From Streptomyces sp. TS71-3 (GTDB lineage: Bacteria; Actinomycetota; Actinomycetes; Streptomycetales; Streptomycetaceae), in the NCBI RefSeq assembly GCF_018327685.1, contig NZ_BNEL01000001.1, positions 3,906,001-3,970,000 on the forward strand: a stretch of 64,000 bases of DNA. Reading direction: 5' to 3'. The notes beneath the pieces were generated by a model that did no database searches, had not been told where the DNA came from, and saw only the letters and a program-made list of their open reading frames with translations. Shown here in pieces: positions 28,509 to 40,658 of the stretch. The number at the start of each line of letters is the position of its first letter. Position 1 is the stretch's first letter. Position numbers and translations under genes: made by a program.

Positions 28509-29519
28509 GTGGTGACGATCCATGACGTGGCGCGTGCCGCCGGTGTCTCACCGGCGACCGTGTCCCGCGTCTTCAACGGCGGCAAGGTCACGCCCGCACG
28601 GGCCCTCTCCGTCCAGCAGGCGGCGGCCGCGCTGGGGTTCGCGCCCAACCGCGTGGCCCGCTCGCTGCGCAAGCAGCAGTCCAGCGTGATCGGCCTGGTC
28701 ATACCGGACATCGGCAATCCGTTCTTCACGTCCCTGGCACGCGGCGTCGAGGACGCGGCGCAGCGCACCAGCCTCTCGGTGGTGCTCTGCAACTCCGACG
28801 AGGACACCGAGAAGGAGCGCCGCTACCTTCAGGTGGCGCTCGGCGAGCAGATGGCCGGGGTGATCGTCGCGGCGGCCTCCCGGGACAGTACGGATCTGGG
28901 GCCGCTGATCGAGCGCGGCATCCCGGTCGTGGCCGTCGACCGCAGGCCCCACGAGGCCGATGTGGACGCGGTGATGGTGGACAACCACCACGGCGGCGAG
29001 GTCGCCACCCGCCACCTCCTCAAGTCCGGCTACCGCAGGATCGCCTGCATCACCGGCCCCCAGGGCGCCTCCACCTCGGAGGAGCGGCTCGCCGGCTACC
29101 GCGCCGCGCTGGCCTCCGCGGCACCCCGGCCGGCGGACGCCGGAACCGGCGGCTACGTGCGGCACGCCGACTTCCGCGTCGAGGGCGGCCGGCTCGCGAT
29201 GCGCGAGCTGCTGGCCATGCCCGAGCCGCCCGACGCCGTGTTCGTCGCGAACAACCTGATGGCCATCGGCGTCCTGGAGGCGCTGCGCGAGGCCGGGCAG
29301 GAGCCGCCGGACCTGGGCGTGCTGTCGTTCGGCGACATTCCCTGGGCGTCGCTGGTGCGGCCCTCGCTGACGACGGTCGAGCTGCCGTCGTACGAACTGG
29401 GCCGCACGGCCGCGGACCTGCTGCTGCAACGGATGTCGGGCGGCACGGCCGCCCTCCAGACCGTCGTCCTGCGCACCACGCTGCACGCCCGGGAGAGCAC
29501 GGCGGGGCCCCGCCGCTAG
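28509..29519 (+). CDS. LacI-family transcriptional regulator
   Basis: This 336-residue repressor-type protein starts with the LacI helix-turn-helix TIHDVARAAGVSPATVSRVF and hinge FAPNRVARSL. A periplasmic-binding-protein-like sensor domain follows (VIGLVIPDIGNPFFTSLA, then RIACITGPQGASTSEERL). Tandem GTG codons at 28509 and 28512 make the exact start uncertain by one residue. It is convergent with the ABC importer genes and shares an operator-like palindrome with the GH172/kinase promoter region, so it probably regulates this sugar cluster. Confidence 0.92.
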   Translation: MVTIHDVARAAGVSPATVSRVFNGGKVTPARALSVQQAAAALGFAPNRVARSLRKQQSSVIGLVIPDIGNPFFTSLARGVEDAAQRTSLSVVLCNSDEDTEKERRYLQVALGEQMAGVIVAAASRDSTDLGPLIERGIPVVAVDRRPHEADVDAVMVDNHHGGEVATRHLLKSGYRRIACITGPQGASTSEERLAGYRAALASAAPRPADAGTGGYVRHADFRVEGGRLAMRELLAMPEPPDAVFVANNLMAIGVLEALREAGQEPPDLGVLSFGDIPWASLVRPSLTTVELPSYELGRTAADLLLQRMSGGTAALQTVVLRTTLHARESTAGPRR

Positions 29520-29601
29520 CCTGCCGGCCTCACGCCGGGGGACCGCCCGCCACGGCGGCCCCCACCGAAACCCCCAACCGCCGGCGCGCGTCGGCGTCCC
29601 C

Positions 29602-30558
29602 TCACTTCATCCCGGACGTCTTGATCGACTCCACGATCTGCCGCTGGAAGGCGAAGAACAGCGCCAGCATCGGCAGGGCCGCGATCGTGGCCGCCGCCAG
29701 GATGTAGTTCCAGTTCGAGCTGTACTGCGTCTGGAACGAGGCGATGCCGAGCTGGACGACCGTGAGGCTCTCGTCGTTCGTGGAGACCAGCGGCCACACG
29801 AACGCGTTCCAGTTGGCGAGGAAGAAGAACACCGCCAGAGCGGAGAGCACCGGGCGCGACATCGGCAGCACGATGTTCCAGTAGACCCGCCAGTGCCCGC
29901 AGCCGTCCACGATCGCGGCCTCCTCCAGTTCCTTGGGCAGCCCCAGGTAGAACTGCCGCAGCAGGAAGATGCCGAAGGCGTTGAAGATCGCCGGGATGAT
30001 CAGGCCCGCGTAGCTGTTGAGCAGGTGCAGTTCGCGGGCGACCAGGAACAGCGGGATCAGCACGACCGGGATGGTCACCAGCAGCGTCGAGAAGATCGCC
30101 AAAAATATCGTCTCGCGGCCGGGGAAGCGCAGCCGGGCGAGCGCGTAGGCGGCCATCGAGTGGAAGAACAGCGCCGCGATCGTGATCACGGCGGAGATGA
30201 GGAAGCTGTTCCACAGGTAGCGCGCGAACGGGACCTCGGTGAAGACGTAGACGAAGTTGTCGACGGTGAACTCGCGGGGGATCAGCCGCCCGTCGGTCAC
30301 CGTCGACCGGGTCTTGAAGGCGGACGTCATCATCCACAGCACCGGGAAGATGCTGACCAGCGACAGCACGATGGCCAGCACGGTCAGCCCGGCCCGCCCC
30401 GAGAGCCCCGAGCGCCCGGCGGCCCCGGTCCGTCCGCCGCCCACCGCACCGCCCACCGCGCCGGCCCCGGCGCCCGGCTCACCCCGTCCGGCCGGCGGGA
30501 CGCCCCTCGTGCGCGCCGTGCGCGCCGGGCCGCTCGTCCTCGTCTCACTTGCCATCAT
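29602..30558 (-). CDS. Carbohydrate ABC transporter permease (MalG type)
   Basis: This 318-residue inner-membrane permease has six predicted helices. A Gly/Ala-rich cytoplasmic tail of about 55 residues precedes the first helix (LTVLAIVLSLVSIFPVLWMM). The EAA loop is EEAAIVDGCGHWRVYWNIVL. It overlaps the preceding permease gene by 14 bp and is the last gene of the operon. As is common in actinomycetes, no ATPase is encoded here, so a shared MsiK-type ATPase elsewhere is expected. Confidence 0.93.
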   Translation of the reverse strand: MMASETRTSGPARTARTRGVPPAGRGEPGAGAGAVGGAVGGGRTGAAGRSGLSGRAGLTVLAIVLSLVSIFPVLWMMTSAFKTRSTVTDGRLIPREFTVDNFVYVFTEVPFARYLWNSFLISAVITIAALFFHSMAAYALARLRFPGRETIFLAIFSTLLVTIPVVLIPLFLVARELHLLNSYAGLIIPAIFNAFGIFLLRQFYLGLPKELEEAAIVDGCGHWRVYWNIVLPMSRPVLSALAVFFFLANWNAFVWPLVSTNDESLTVVQLGIASFQTQYSSNWNYILAAATIAALPMLALFFAFQRQIVESIKTSGMK

Positions 30559-31504
30559 CGAACCTCCCGCCCCGCGTCAGCTTGAAGATCACTCCCGTGC
30601 AGACGAGCATGATCAGCACCAGGAACGAGCCCATGGCCGACGCGTAGCCGAACTCCCCGAAGCCGAAGGCCTGCTGGTAGATGTAGAAGATCGCCAGCGA
30701 GGTGCCGTTGGCCGGGCCGCCGTTGGTGAGCACGAAGATCAGGTCGAGTCCGCCGGTGATGGCGGCGACCGTCGACATCAGCAGCACGAAGAAGCTGGTG
30801 GGCCGGAGCAGCGGCCAGGTGATGGTGCGGAACGCCGTCCACGGTCCCGCACCGTCGATCCTGGCGGCCTCGTAGTACTCCCTGGGGATCTCCTGGAGGC
30901 CCGCGAGAAAGATGATCATGTAGTAGCCCATCATCACCCACACCATCACGGCGATGACGCAGCCGAGCGCGAGGCCAGGCGAGCCCAGCCAGGAGGCGCC
31001 GTCGAAACCGGCCGCCCGCATGGCGCGGTTCACCACGCCCACCTGGTCGTCGAGCATGAACTTCCAGAGCACGCCCACCACGACGAGGCTGATCACATAC
31101 GGCAGGAAGAGCGCGGTCCGGTAGACGCCGATGCCGGGCAGCCGCTGCTTGACCAGCAGCCCGAGGCCGAGGCTCACGCAGAAGAGCACCGGCACGAGGA
31201 CCACCACGTAGATCCCCGTGATCTTCATCGACTGCCAGAACAGCGGGTCGTGGAACATCCGGTCGTAGTTGCCGAGTCCGATCCACTGGTAGCTGCCGAA
31301 GCCGCTGACCTGGAAGAAGCTCAGCACGATGGAGAGCACCATCGGGATCCCCACGAACAGCAGCAGGCCCAGCGCGTCGGGCGCGAGGAAGAGGCCGGCG
31401 GCCAGCCACTCGCGGTGCTTGCGGCTCATCCGGCGCCGGGGTGGCGCCGGGGCGGCCACGCCAGGCGCGGCCGTGGTGCGGCCCCGTGCGGCGACGCTGC
31501 TCAT
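30545..31504 (-). CDS. Carbohydrate ABC transporter permease (MalF type)
   Basis: This 319-residue permease has six predicted helices, beginning with a basic tail (RRRMSRKHREW) and LAAGLFLAPDALGLLLFVGI. The EAA motif is EYYEAARIDGAGPWTAFRTI. The ATG at 31504 overlaps the stop of the binding-protein gene as ATGA. It pairs with the next permease to form the membrane channel of a CUT1-type importer. Confidence 0.93.
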   Translation of the reverse strand: MSSVAARGRTTAAPGVAAPAPPRRRMSRKHREWLAAGLFLAPDALGLLLFVGIPMVLSIVLSFFQVSGFGSYQWIGLGNYDRMFHDPLFWQSMKITGIYVVVLVPVLFCVSLGLGLLVKQRLPGIGVYRTALFLPYVISLVVVGVLWKFMLDDQVGVVNRAMRAAGFDGASWLGSPGLALGCVIAVMVWVMMGYYMIIFLAGLQEIPREYYEAARIDGAGPWTAFRTITWPLLRPTSFFVLLMSTVAAITGGLDLIFVLTNGGPANGTSLAIFYIYQQAFGFGEFGYASAMGSFLVLIMLVCTGVIFKLTRGGRFDDGK

Positions 31505-32892
31505 ATCAGGCTCGCCCCCTCGTAGCTCTTGGTATAGGCCTCGATGGAGGCTGCGGCGCGCGCGGCCTCCTCGTCGACGTCGTGGCCGGCGAGCATCGTG
31601 CCCTGGATGGCGTCGGAGATCGCCTTGTAGACGACCGGGGGATAGCGCGGCTCGGCACGGGCCCCGGGGAAGATCTCGTCCTTGAACTTCTTCATGGTCG
31701 CGGAGTCGTAACCGCCGCGCGCCGCCCCGCGCTCCAGCGCGCTGGTGCGCGGCGCCACATCCGACTTGGCGCGGATGCACCAGTCCACCATCCGGTTGAT
31801 CGACTCGTCCTTCATCGAGCCGAGCGCCCAGGCGCAGAACTCGGCGGCGGCCTCGGGGTCCCGGCCCTGCGCGTTGGCGCAGAACGACCAGCCGCCCACC
31901 GCCGTCACGTACGTGCCGCCGGGCGGCGCCGGCAGCTTGAAGACGCCGTAGCGGTAGGCGGGGGCGGCGGCCTTGAAGCTGGAGACGTTCCAGATGCCGT
32001 TCTGCCACATCGCGACGTGGCCGGCCTTGAAGGCACCGATCACGTCCTCCGCATCAGGCTGGGTGCGGGGCGCGATACCGTGCTGGACCGCGTCCTGCCA
32101 CAGCCGCAGCGCATCGCGCGTGGCCTTGGAGTCGAACGCGACCCGGCCCTGTCCGTCCAGGACGTCGCCGCTGCCCTGCCACATCCACGGGTACCAGGTG
32201 AAGTTCTGGTAGTAGCCCGGAATGGTCTCGAAGACCACGCCCGCGCGGGTCGTCGTGCGCAGCTTGTCGCCGATGTCGAGCATCCGGTCCCAGGTGGTGG
32301 GGATGTCGCCCTCGGACAGGCCCGCCTTCTCGAAGACGTCCACGGAGTAGAACATCGCCAGCGGCTCGACCTCCATCGGCAGCGCGTACACCCGGCCGCC
32401 CACCGTGCGGCTCGCGAGCGTGCTGCCGTAGTCCTCCACGACGCCCTTGTCGAGATGCGGGGTGAGGTCGGCGAGCACCCCGCCGTTGTAGTAGCGCAGG
32501 AAGTCGCCGGGGCTCAGCAGGAAGATGTCGGGGCCGTCCCCGGTGGCGAAGGCGGAGGGCAGCTTGAAGCCGTTGCGGTAGGTGACCGGCGGCAGGTAGA
32601 CCAGCTCGATCCGGGCCCGGTGGGTGGCGTTCCACCGCGCGACCATGTCGGTGAACCACTTGGACTGCGCTTCGATCGCCGGGTCGGGCGAGCGCTGCGG
32701 CCCGTAGAAGTTCCAGAACTTCAGGGCGCCGCCCTTGGCCTGGGCCGTGCCGCACCCGGTGAGCAGCGCCGGGGAGGCGGCCGCGGCCCCGGCGGCGGTC
32801 ATCGTGGTGAGGAACCGGCGGCGCGAGGGACCGGCCGCCCGCGTGGCCGCCGCGCCCGGAGGACGCCCGGCGTCGTTGCCGTGGTGGAGCAT
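31501..32892 (-). CDS. Extracellular sugar-binding lipoprotein of ABC importer
   Basis: This 463-residue family-1 solute-binding protein has a twin-arginine signal (SRRRFLTTM) and lipobox LLTGC, so it should be exported folded and lipid-anchored. The mature part starts GTAQAKGGALKFWNFYGPQR and contains typical motifs such as YNGGVLADLTPHLDKG and AAAEFCAWAL. The ligand is unknown; the neighbouring GH172 and isomerase/kinase genes suggest a furanose-containing oligosaccharide. A 14-bp tandem repeat array lies upstream. Confidence 0.9.
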   Translation of the reverse strand: MLHHGNDAGRPPGAAATRAAGPSRRRFLTTMTAAGAAAASPALLTGCGTAQAKGGALKFWNFYGPQRSPDPAIEAQSKWFTDMVARWNATHRARIELVYLPPVTYRNGFKLPSAFATGDGPDIFLLSPGDFLRYYNGGVLADLTPHLDKGVVEDYGSTLASRTVGGRVYALPMEVEPLAMFYSVDVFEKAGLSEGDIPTTWDRMLDIGDKLRTTTRAGVVFETIPGYYQNFTWYPWMWQGSGDVLDGQGRVAFDSKATRDALRLWQDAVQHGIAPRTQPDAEDVIGAFKAGHVAMWQNGIWNVSSFKAAAPAYRYGVFKLPAPPGGTYVTAVGGWSFCANAQGRDPEAAAEFCAWALGSMKDESINRMVDWCIRAKSDVAPRTSALERGAARGGYDSATMKKFKDEIFPGARAEPRYPPVVYKAISDAIQGTMLAGHDVDEEAARAAASIEAYTKSYEGASLI

Positions 32893-32913
32893 GCGTGCGC
32901 TCCTGTCGGGAGG

Positions 32914-33011
32914 GGACGTACGGAGACGGACGTACGGAGAGGGACGTACGGAGAGGGACGTACGGAGAGGGACGTACGGAGAGGGACGTACGGAGAGGGA
33001 CGTACGTGAAG
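32914..33011. repeat. Seven 14-bp tandem repeats containing CGTACG
   Basis: Units of GGACGTACGGAGAG begin at 32914 and repeat every 14 bp to about 33011; the first and last differ slightly. Each contains the palindrome CGTACG. The array lies upstream of the binding-protein gene and downstream of the GH172 gene, in the only sizeable gap of that transcription unit. There are no spacers between units, so it is not CRISPR-like. Confidence 0.85.
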
Positions 33012-33116
33012 TGGGGTGATGGCGAGGGAGGGCGAGGGGTGACGCGGATGACGACGGCCCGCCGGACGCTCCCGGCGGTCCACCGGCGCCGCGTGCCTCA
33101 GCGGCGCCGCGGCACC

Positions 33117-34208
<1,092 letters not shown>

Positions 34209-34303
34209 CGTGTGTGCCCTCACGGGGAAGTTACGGGTGAGTGAGCGCCCTGCGGGCCACGGGTGCGCCGGTCACCGGCGAGGAACGGACGGTGCGACAC
34301 CCA

Positions 34304-34317
34304 TGAAATCCATTTCA
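34304..34317 (-). promoter_or_regulatory. LacI-type operator, GH172 side
   Basis: TGAAATCCATTTCA is a perfect TGAAAT-N2-ATTTCA palindrome about 95 bp before the GH172 start. It is one of two such sites in the 248-bp divergent spacer and matches the site before the LacI gene. Confidence 0.65.
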
Positions 34318-34428
34318 CCGAAACGTAGGGTTGGGCCCGAGGGGTGTCAAGGGTCGAGGACGGCTGAAAACCGTTGCCTCGCAGTCTCCGGTGGAGCCAA
34401 GGCACTGTCGGGCTCGCCCTCTTGACCG

Positions 34429-34442
34429 TGAAATCGATTTCT
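34429..34442 (+). promoter_or_regulatory. LacI-type operator at the kinase promoter
   Basis: TGAAATCGATTTCT has one mismatch to the palindrome and lies 15 bp before the kinase ATG. It starts just after TTGACC (34422-34427), a possible -35 box, so repressor binding would cover the promoter. Confidence 0.6.
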
Positions 34443-34456
34443 GTCAGCGTGCGGTC

Positions 34457-36004
34457 ATGCCTCCCAACGCAACACCCGGCCCGGGAACCGGTTCGGCGGC
34501 CCTTCCCGGGACCGGCCAGGTCGCCGGTGCGGTCATCGGCGTGGACATCGGCACCTCCAGCAGCAAGGGCGTCCTCGTCGGCCCGGACGGGGCCCTGCTC
34601 CGCACGGCCGTCCGCGAGCACGCGCCGGACCGGCCGGGGCCCGGCATGTTCGAGATGGACGCGGACGTCTGGTGGCGGGAGTTCACCGAACTCGCGCGGG
34701 AGCTGACCGCCGAGGCCGGCGCGCTGGGGCTGAAGGTCGCGGCGGTCGGCGTCAGCGGCATGGGCCCCTGCGTACTGCTCACCGACGAGCACGACACCCC
34801 GCTCCGCCCCGCGATCCTCTACGGCGTCGACACCCGCTCGGTCGACCAGATCGAGCGGATCGAACGGCACCTCGGCCCCGCGCGGATCATCGCGCGCTGC
34901 GGCTCCGCGCTCAGCACCCAGGCGGCCGGCCCGAAGATCGCCTGGATCGCCGAGCGGGAACCGGACGTCTACCGGCGCGCCCGGCGCCTCTACATGCCCA
35001 GCTCCTGGCTGGTCCGCCGGCTCACCGGCAACTACCTGCTCGACCACCACTCGGCCAGCCAGTGCACACCGCTGTACGACACCACGGCCCTCGACTGGTA
35101 CGCGCCCTGGGCCGCCGAGGTGGCGCCCGGCATCGAACTGCCGCCGCTCGCCTGGTCGGGTGAGCCCGCGGGCGAGGTCACCCCCGAGGGCGCCCGCGCC
35201 ACCGGCCTGCCCGCGGGGATCCCCGTGATCACCGGAACCGTCGACGCCTGGGCGGAGGCCCTGAGCGTCGGCGCCCAGGGCACCGGCGACCTGATGCTGA
35301 TGTACGGCACGACGATGTTCCTGATCCACACCGTGCCGGAGCCGCTGACCAGCCCCTCGCTGTGGGGGACCGTCGGGGCGCTGCCGGGCACCCGCAACCT
35401 GGCGGGCGGCATGGCCACCTCGGGCGCCGTGACCAACTGGCTCCGGGACCTCTTCGCGGCCGGCGACCACGCCGAACTCGTCCGGCTCGCCGCGGAGTCC
35501 GGCATAGGCGCGAACGGCCTGCTGATGCTGCCGTACTTCGCCGGCGAGCGGACCCCGCTGATGGACCCGGACGCCCGGGGCGTGATCGCCGGGCTCACCC
35601 TCTCGCACACCCGGGGCGACCTCTACCGGGCCGCGCTGGAGGCCACCGCCTTCGGCGTCCGGCACAACCTGGAGGTGCTCGCCGCCGCCGGCGGCGACAT
35701 CCGCCGGGTGGTCGCGGTCGGCGGCGGCACGCAGGGCGCGCTGTGGACGCAGATCGTCTCGGACGTCACGGGCCTGGCGCAGGAGGTCCGCACCACCTCC
35801 ATCGGTGCCAGTTACGGGGGCGCGCTGCTCGCGGCCGGGCTCCTCGGCGAGGTCTCGGTGGACGCCTGGAACCCCGTCCGGGAGGTCGTCTCGCCGCGGC
35901 CCGAGCACACCCGCCGCTACGACGAGCTGTACCGGCTCTACCGGGGCCTGTACGTCGACACGTCGGCGACCGTCCACGCGCTTGCCGGGCTGCAGAGCCG
36001 ATGA
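34457..36004 (+). CDS. FGGY-family carbohydrate kinase
   Basis: This 515-residue sugar kinase has the N-terminal phosphate motif GVDIGTSSSKGVLV, the substrate-binding half with MPSSWLVRRLTGNY, and the C-terminal ATP half with GGGTQGALWTQIVSDVTG. The family covers ribulo-, xylulo-, fuculo- and glycerol kinases; motifs alone do not fix the substrate. The next gene is an L-fucose/D-arabinose isomerase-like protein overlapping by 4 bp, which favours a ketose such as D-ribulose or L-fuculose. ATG at 34457 was chosen because the longer open frame crosses the operator. Confidence 0.92.
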   Translation: MPPNATPGPGTGSAALPGTGQVAGAVIGVDIGTSSSKGVLVGPDGALLRTAVREHAPDRPGPGMFEMDADVWWREFTELARELTAEAGALGLKVAAVGVSGMGPCVLLTDEHDTPLRPAILYGVDTRSVDQIERIERHLGPARIIARCGSALSTQAAGPKIAWIAEREPDVYRRARRLYMPSSWLVRRLTGNYLLDHHSASQCTPLYDTTALDWYAPWAAEVAPGIELPPLAWSGEPAGEVTPEGARATGLPAGIPVITGTVDAWAEALSVGAQGTGDLMLMYGTTMFLIHTVPEPLTSPSLWGTVGALPGTRNLAGGMATSGAVTNWLRDLFAAGDHAELVRLAAESGIGANGLLMLPYFAGERTPLMDPDARGVIAGLTLSHTRGDLYRAALEATAFGVRHNLEVLAAAGGDIRRVVAVGGGTQGALWTQIVSDVTGLAQEVRTTSIGASYGGALLAAGLLGEVSVDAWNPVREVVSPRPEHTRRYDELYRLYRGLYVDTSATVHALAGLQSR

Positions 36005-36729
36005 GCGGGCGCCGGATCCAGTACCAGCAGGGCCTGAAGGACACCGTGCCGGCCAGCGACCTCGCCGAGGGCCTGCTCAACAACGTCCAACGACCGCCGG
36101 TACTGAGCCGCGACGGCTCCCGCGAGCTGTACCCCGGCGCCCCGCTGCCCCACTTCAACGAGGTGGACGAGGGCGTCGCCGTCGACTCGCTCGTCACCAA
36201 CCGCATCTGGACGGCGATGGGCCTCGACCCGGCCACCACCCTGCACGACATCCGCTGGGGCGACGAGTACGACGGCAGGTTCGTCTGGGTCATGGAGATC
36301 TCCGGCGCCGTGCCCGCCTCCCACCACGGCGGCTACCACAAGTCGTGGAGCATGCGTCAGCCGCCGATGTACTTCCCGCTGGGCGGCGGCACCCTCAGCG
36401 GGGTCTCCAAGCCGGGCGAACTGGTGTGGTCGCGGGTGTTCCTGATGGACGGAGTCCTGCACGCCGACCTCGGCCGGGCGACCGCGCTGGAGCTGCCCGA
36501 GGAGGAGACCCGGCGCAGGCTCGACGCCACCACCCCGCAGTGGCCGATCATGCACGCCGAGCTGCACGGGGTCAGCCGCGACCAGTTCATGGCCCGGCAC
36601 CGGGCCAACCACCTCAACGTGGCGTACGCGCCCGATGCGGGGGCCGCTGACGCGGCGTTGGCCGTGAAAGCGGTGCTCTTCGCCGAGCTGGGGGTCAGGG
36701 TTCACCTGTGCGGTGCGGTGGCTCTGTGA
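36001..36729 (+). CDS. Half-size L-fucose/D-arabinose isomerase-like protein
   Basis: This 242-residue protein resembles only the C-terminal half of FucI, which is usually about 480-600 residues. The segments HFNEVDEG, LHDIRWGDEYDG and RHRANHLNVAYAP appear to align with the regions that supply the three Mn2+ ligands of E. coli FucI (Glu337, Asp361, His528), and the residues Glu, Asp and His are all present. LPEEETRRRLD and PQWPIMHAEL also fit. The ATG overlaps the kinase stop. Upstream sequence in this frame is only a shadow of the kinase. Alignment was done by eye, so the family call is moderate. Confidence 0.6.
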   Translation: MSGRRIQYQQGLKDTVPASDLAEGLLNNVQRPPVLSRDGSRELYPGAPLPHFNEVDEGVAVDSLVTNRIWTAMGLDPATTLHDIRWGDEYDGRFVWVMEISGAVPASHHGGYHKSWSMRQPPMYFPLGGGTLSGVSKPGELVWSRVFLMDGVLHADLGRATALELPEEETRRRLDATTPQWPIMHAELHGVSRDQFMARHRANHLNVAYAPDAGAADAALAVKAVLFAELGVRVHLCGAVAL

Positions 36730-36738
36730 GCCGTGTTC

Positions 36739-36831
36739 CGCGGTGACCGACGCGGACTGGGACACCGGCCCGCGGTGACCGACGCGGGGCTCCGCCCCGG
36801 ACCCCCCGTCGCCCTTCGGGCTCGTCCTCAA
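36739..36831. repeat. Short repeats between the isomerase-like gene and fumC
   Basis: CCGCGGTGACCGACGCGG occurs twice (near 36739 and 36771). Next comes GGGGCTCCGCCCC, a small hairpin that may terminate the kinase-isomerase mRNA, and then an inverted partial copy of the 20-bp repeat family at 36809-36831. The 203-bp convergent gap has no gene. Confidence 0.6.
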
Positions 36832-36932
36832 TCTCCCCCAGTGCCAAAGAGCCTGGGAGGTACCCCCAGACGGGCTTCGTTTGGTCGGTTCCGGTGGTGG
36901 GTTCCGGCGAGTGCACGGCGCCAGGGGGCCGT

Positions 36933-38431
<1,499 letters not shown>

Positions 38432-38435
<4 letters not shown>

Positions 38436-40105
38436 GCCGCCGCTCCGCCGGTGTACACGGGCTGCCACATGGCCTCCCGGACGGCCTGGATCGGGTCGGC
38501 GGGGGCGGTGGTGGCGACGTCGTCCTTCGCGGCCGCCTCGACCACGGCCGTCGCGGTGCGCACGGAGGACTCCCTGAGGTTCTCCACCGGCGGGAGCAGC
38601 GAGGCGCCCGGCTGCCCGGCGTCGACCTGGTCCGCCACCGCGTGGGCCGCCGCGATCAGCATGCCGGGGGTCACCTTCGACGCTCCGGAGACGATCGTGC
38701 CCAGGCCGATGCCGGGGTACAGCAGCGCGTTGTTGGCCTGACCGATCCGGTACGTGGTCCCGCCGAAGTCCACCGGCGGGACCGGGATGCCGACGGTCAC
38801 CAGGGCCTTGCCCTTCGACCAGGCGACGATGTCGGCGGGCATGGCCTCGATGCGCGAGGTCGGGTTGGAGAGCGGGAAGATGATCGGGCGCTCCGTGCCG
38901 GCGGCCATGGCCTCGACGACCTCGCGGGTGAACGCCCCGGGCAGGGTGGAGGTGCCCAGCAGGATCGTCGGCCTGACCCGGCGCACGGTCTCCAGCAGGG
39001 AGATCGCGCCGCCGTCGGCCGCCCATGCTGCGACCTCCGCCGGGTCGCGCGCGTAGGGCTGCTGGAAGTCACGGAGATCGGTCATGTCGCTGGTGAGCAG
39101 GCCCTGCTTGTCGATCAGCCAGACCTGCCCGGTGGCCTCCTGGCGGTGCGCGCCGTCGCGGATCATGGCGTCACGGAGCTGGTCGGCGATGCCCACCCCG
39201 GCGGTTCCGGCGCCGAAGACCACGAGCCGCTGGTCCCGCATCGGCACTCCGCTCACCTTGACCGCCGACAGTGCCGCGGCCAGGGTGATCGCGCCGGTGC
39301 CCTGCATGTCGTCGTTGAAGATCCGGTAGGAGTCGCCGTAGGTCTCCAGGATCCGGCGGGCGTTGCTGGGACCGAAGTCCTCGAAGTGCAGGAGCGCGCG
39401 GGGGAACATCGAGGAAGCCGTCCGCAGGTACTTCTCGATGAACGCGTCGTAGTCGGCGCCGCGGACCCGGGGGTGCCGGTTGCCGAGGTAGAAGGGGTCC
39501 CTCAGCAGCGACTCGCGGTCCGTGCCCACGTCCAGTGACACGGGGATGACGCGCTGTGGTGCGATGCCGGCCGCCGCGGTGTAGATGGCCAGCTTGCCCA
39601 CGGAGATCTCGATGCCGCCCACGCCCCAGTCGCCGATGCCCAGGATCTCCTCGGCGTCGGTGCACACGATCAGGTCGACGTCGTCGGGCCCGAGCTGGAG
39701 CGTGGCGAACGCCTTCTCCATGTCGTCCGGGTGGTCGATGGACAGGAAGACGCCCCGCGGGCGGCGGTACTCGTGGGAGAACTTCTCGATCGCCGTGCCC
39801 ACCGTGGGGTCGTACACGATCGGCAACATCTCCACGAGGTGATCGGTGAGCACCTTGTAGTACAGGGTCTCGTCGCGGTCGTGGAGCTGTTCCATGTACA
39901 CGTTCTTCGCCAGGTCGCCGCCCTGCGCCTGCATCTGCATGTACGCGCGCTCGGCCTGCTTCTCCAGCGTCAGCACGGCGGACGGCAGGCGTCCGGTGAG
40001 CCCCAGCTCGTCCCGCTCGGCCTGCGTGAAGGCCACGCCGTGGTTGCGGAGGGGGTTCTCCAGCACGTCCGGGGTGGCCGGGGTCCGGGCGCTGCGCTTG
40101 GCCAT
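38432..40105 (-). CDS. NAD-dependent malic enzyme
   Basis: This 557-residue enzyme decarboxylates malate to pyruvate. Motifs include YMQMQAQGGDLAKNVYMEQL, FNDDMQGTGAITLAA with the metal ligands, the dinucleotide-binding GAGTAGVGIADQL, and FPLSNPTSRIEAMPADI. The length fits the long bacterial/eukaryotic-type malic enzyme. ATG at 40105 has GGGGAGAG upstream; the longer frame to 40201 lacks similarity. It is the first gene of an operon with fumC. Confidence 0.95.
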
Positions 40106-40235
40106 GATGCTCTCCCCACGTGCGTGGTCAGCCCCCACCGCTGCTTCCACCGTGCACACAGGAGCCGGACGGCCGCCCGTCGATCTTCGGCGCCCCATCA
40201 CCGTGACGCGACCCTGCGGGTCGCCACCGCCTCAG

Positions 40236-40590
40236 GGGGTGGGTCTCGGTCGTCTCCGGACCACCGGTCGATGCGGGTTGCTCGCGCAGTTCCCCGCGCC
40301 CCTGTGTGGCTGGCCCTTCGGGCAGCCTGTCACCGCTCCGAGGGGTGGGTCTCGGTCGTCTCCGGACCACCGGTCGATGCGGGTTGCTCGCGCAGTTCCC
40401 CGCGCCCCTGTGTGGTCGCCCGAACGGACAACCCCAGCCGACAAGGGGCGCGGGTGGGGGCACCTCCCACGCCCTCAAGGCAGTGGGGGAGCGACCAGCC
40501 ACGACGAGGCGGACTGTCGACTGCCGGCGTGAGGGGGCGGCTGGATCGGGGCGCAGCCCCGCACGAAAGGGGCGCGGGGAACTGCGCAAG
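40236..40590. repeat. 74-bp direct repeat and related intergenic repeats
   Basis: The 553-bp gap between malic enzyme and the inhibitor gene holds no gene that I can support. A nearly perfect 74-bp repeat lies at about 40236-40309 and 40342-40415 (GGTGGGTCTCGGTCGTCTCC onward), ending in GCGCAGTTCCCCGCGCCCC. The same core appears inverted near 40575 (GGGGCGCGGGGAACTGCGC). This is the same family as at 12822-13150. Confidence 0.75.
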
Positions 40591-40658
40591 GGGCAGCCCC
40601 GGCCGGGGAGACCCCCGACGCCCCGCCCACCCGTACCGGTGGGTCCTGAAGGGAGGCG

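Noticed and set aside
32914..33011. Tandem repeats as a CRISPR array
   Set aside because: The 14-bp units are contiguous with no spacers, and no cas genes are in the window.
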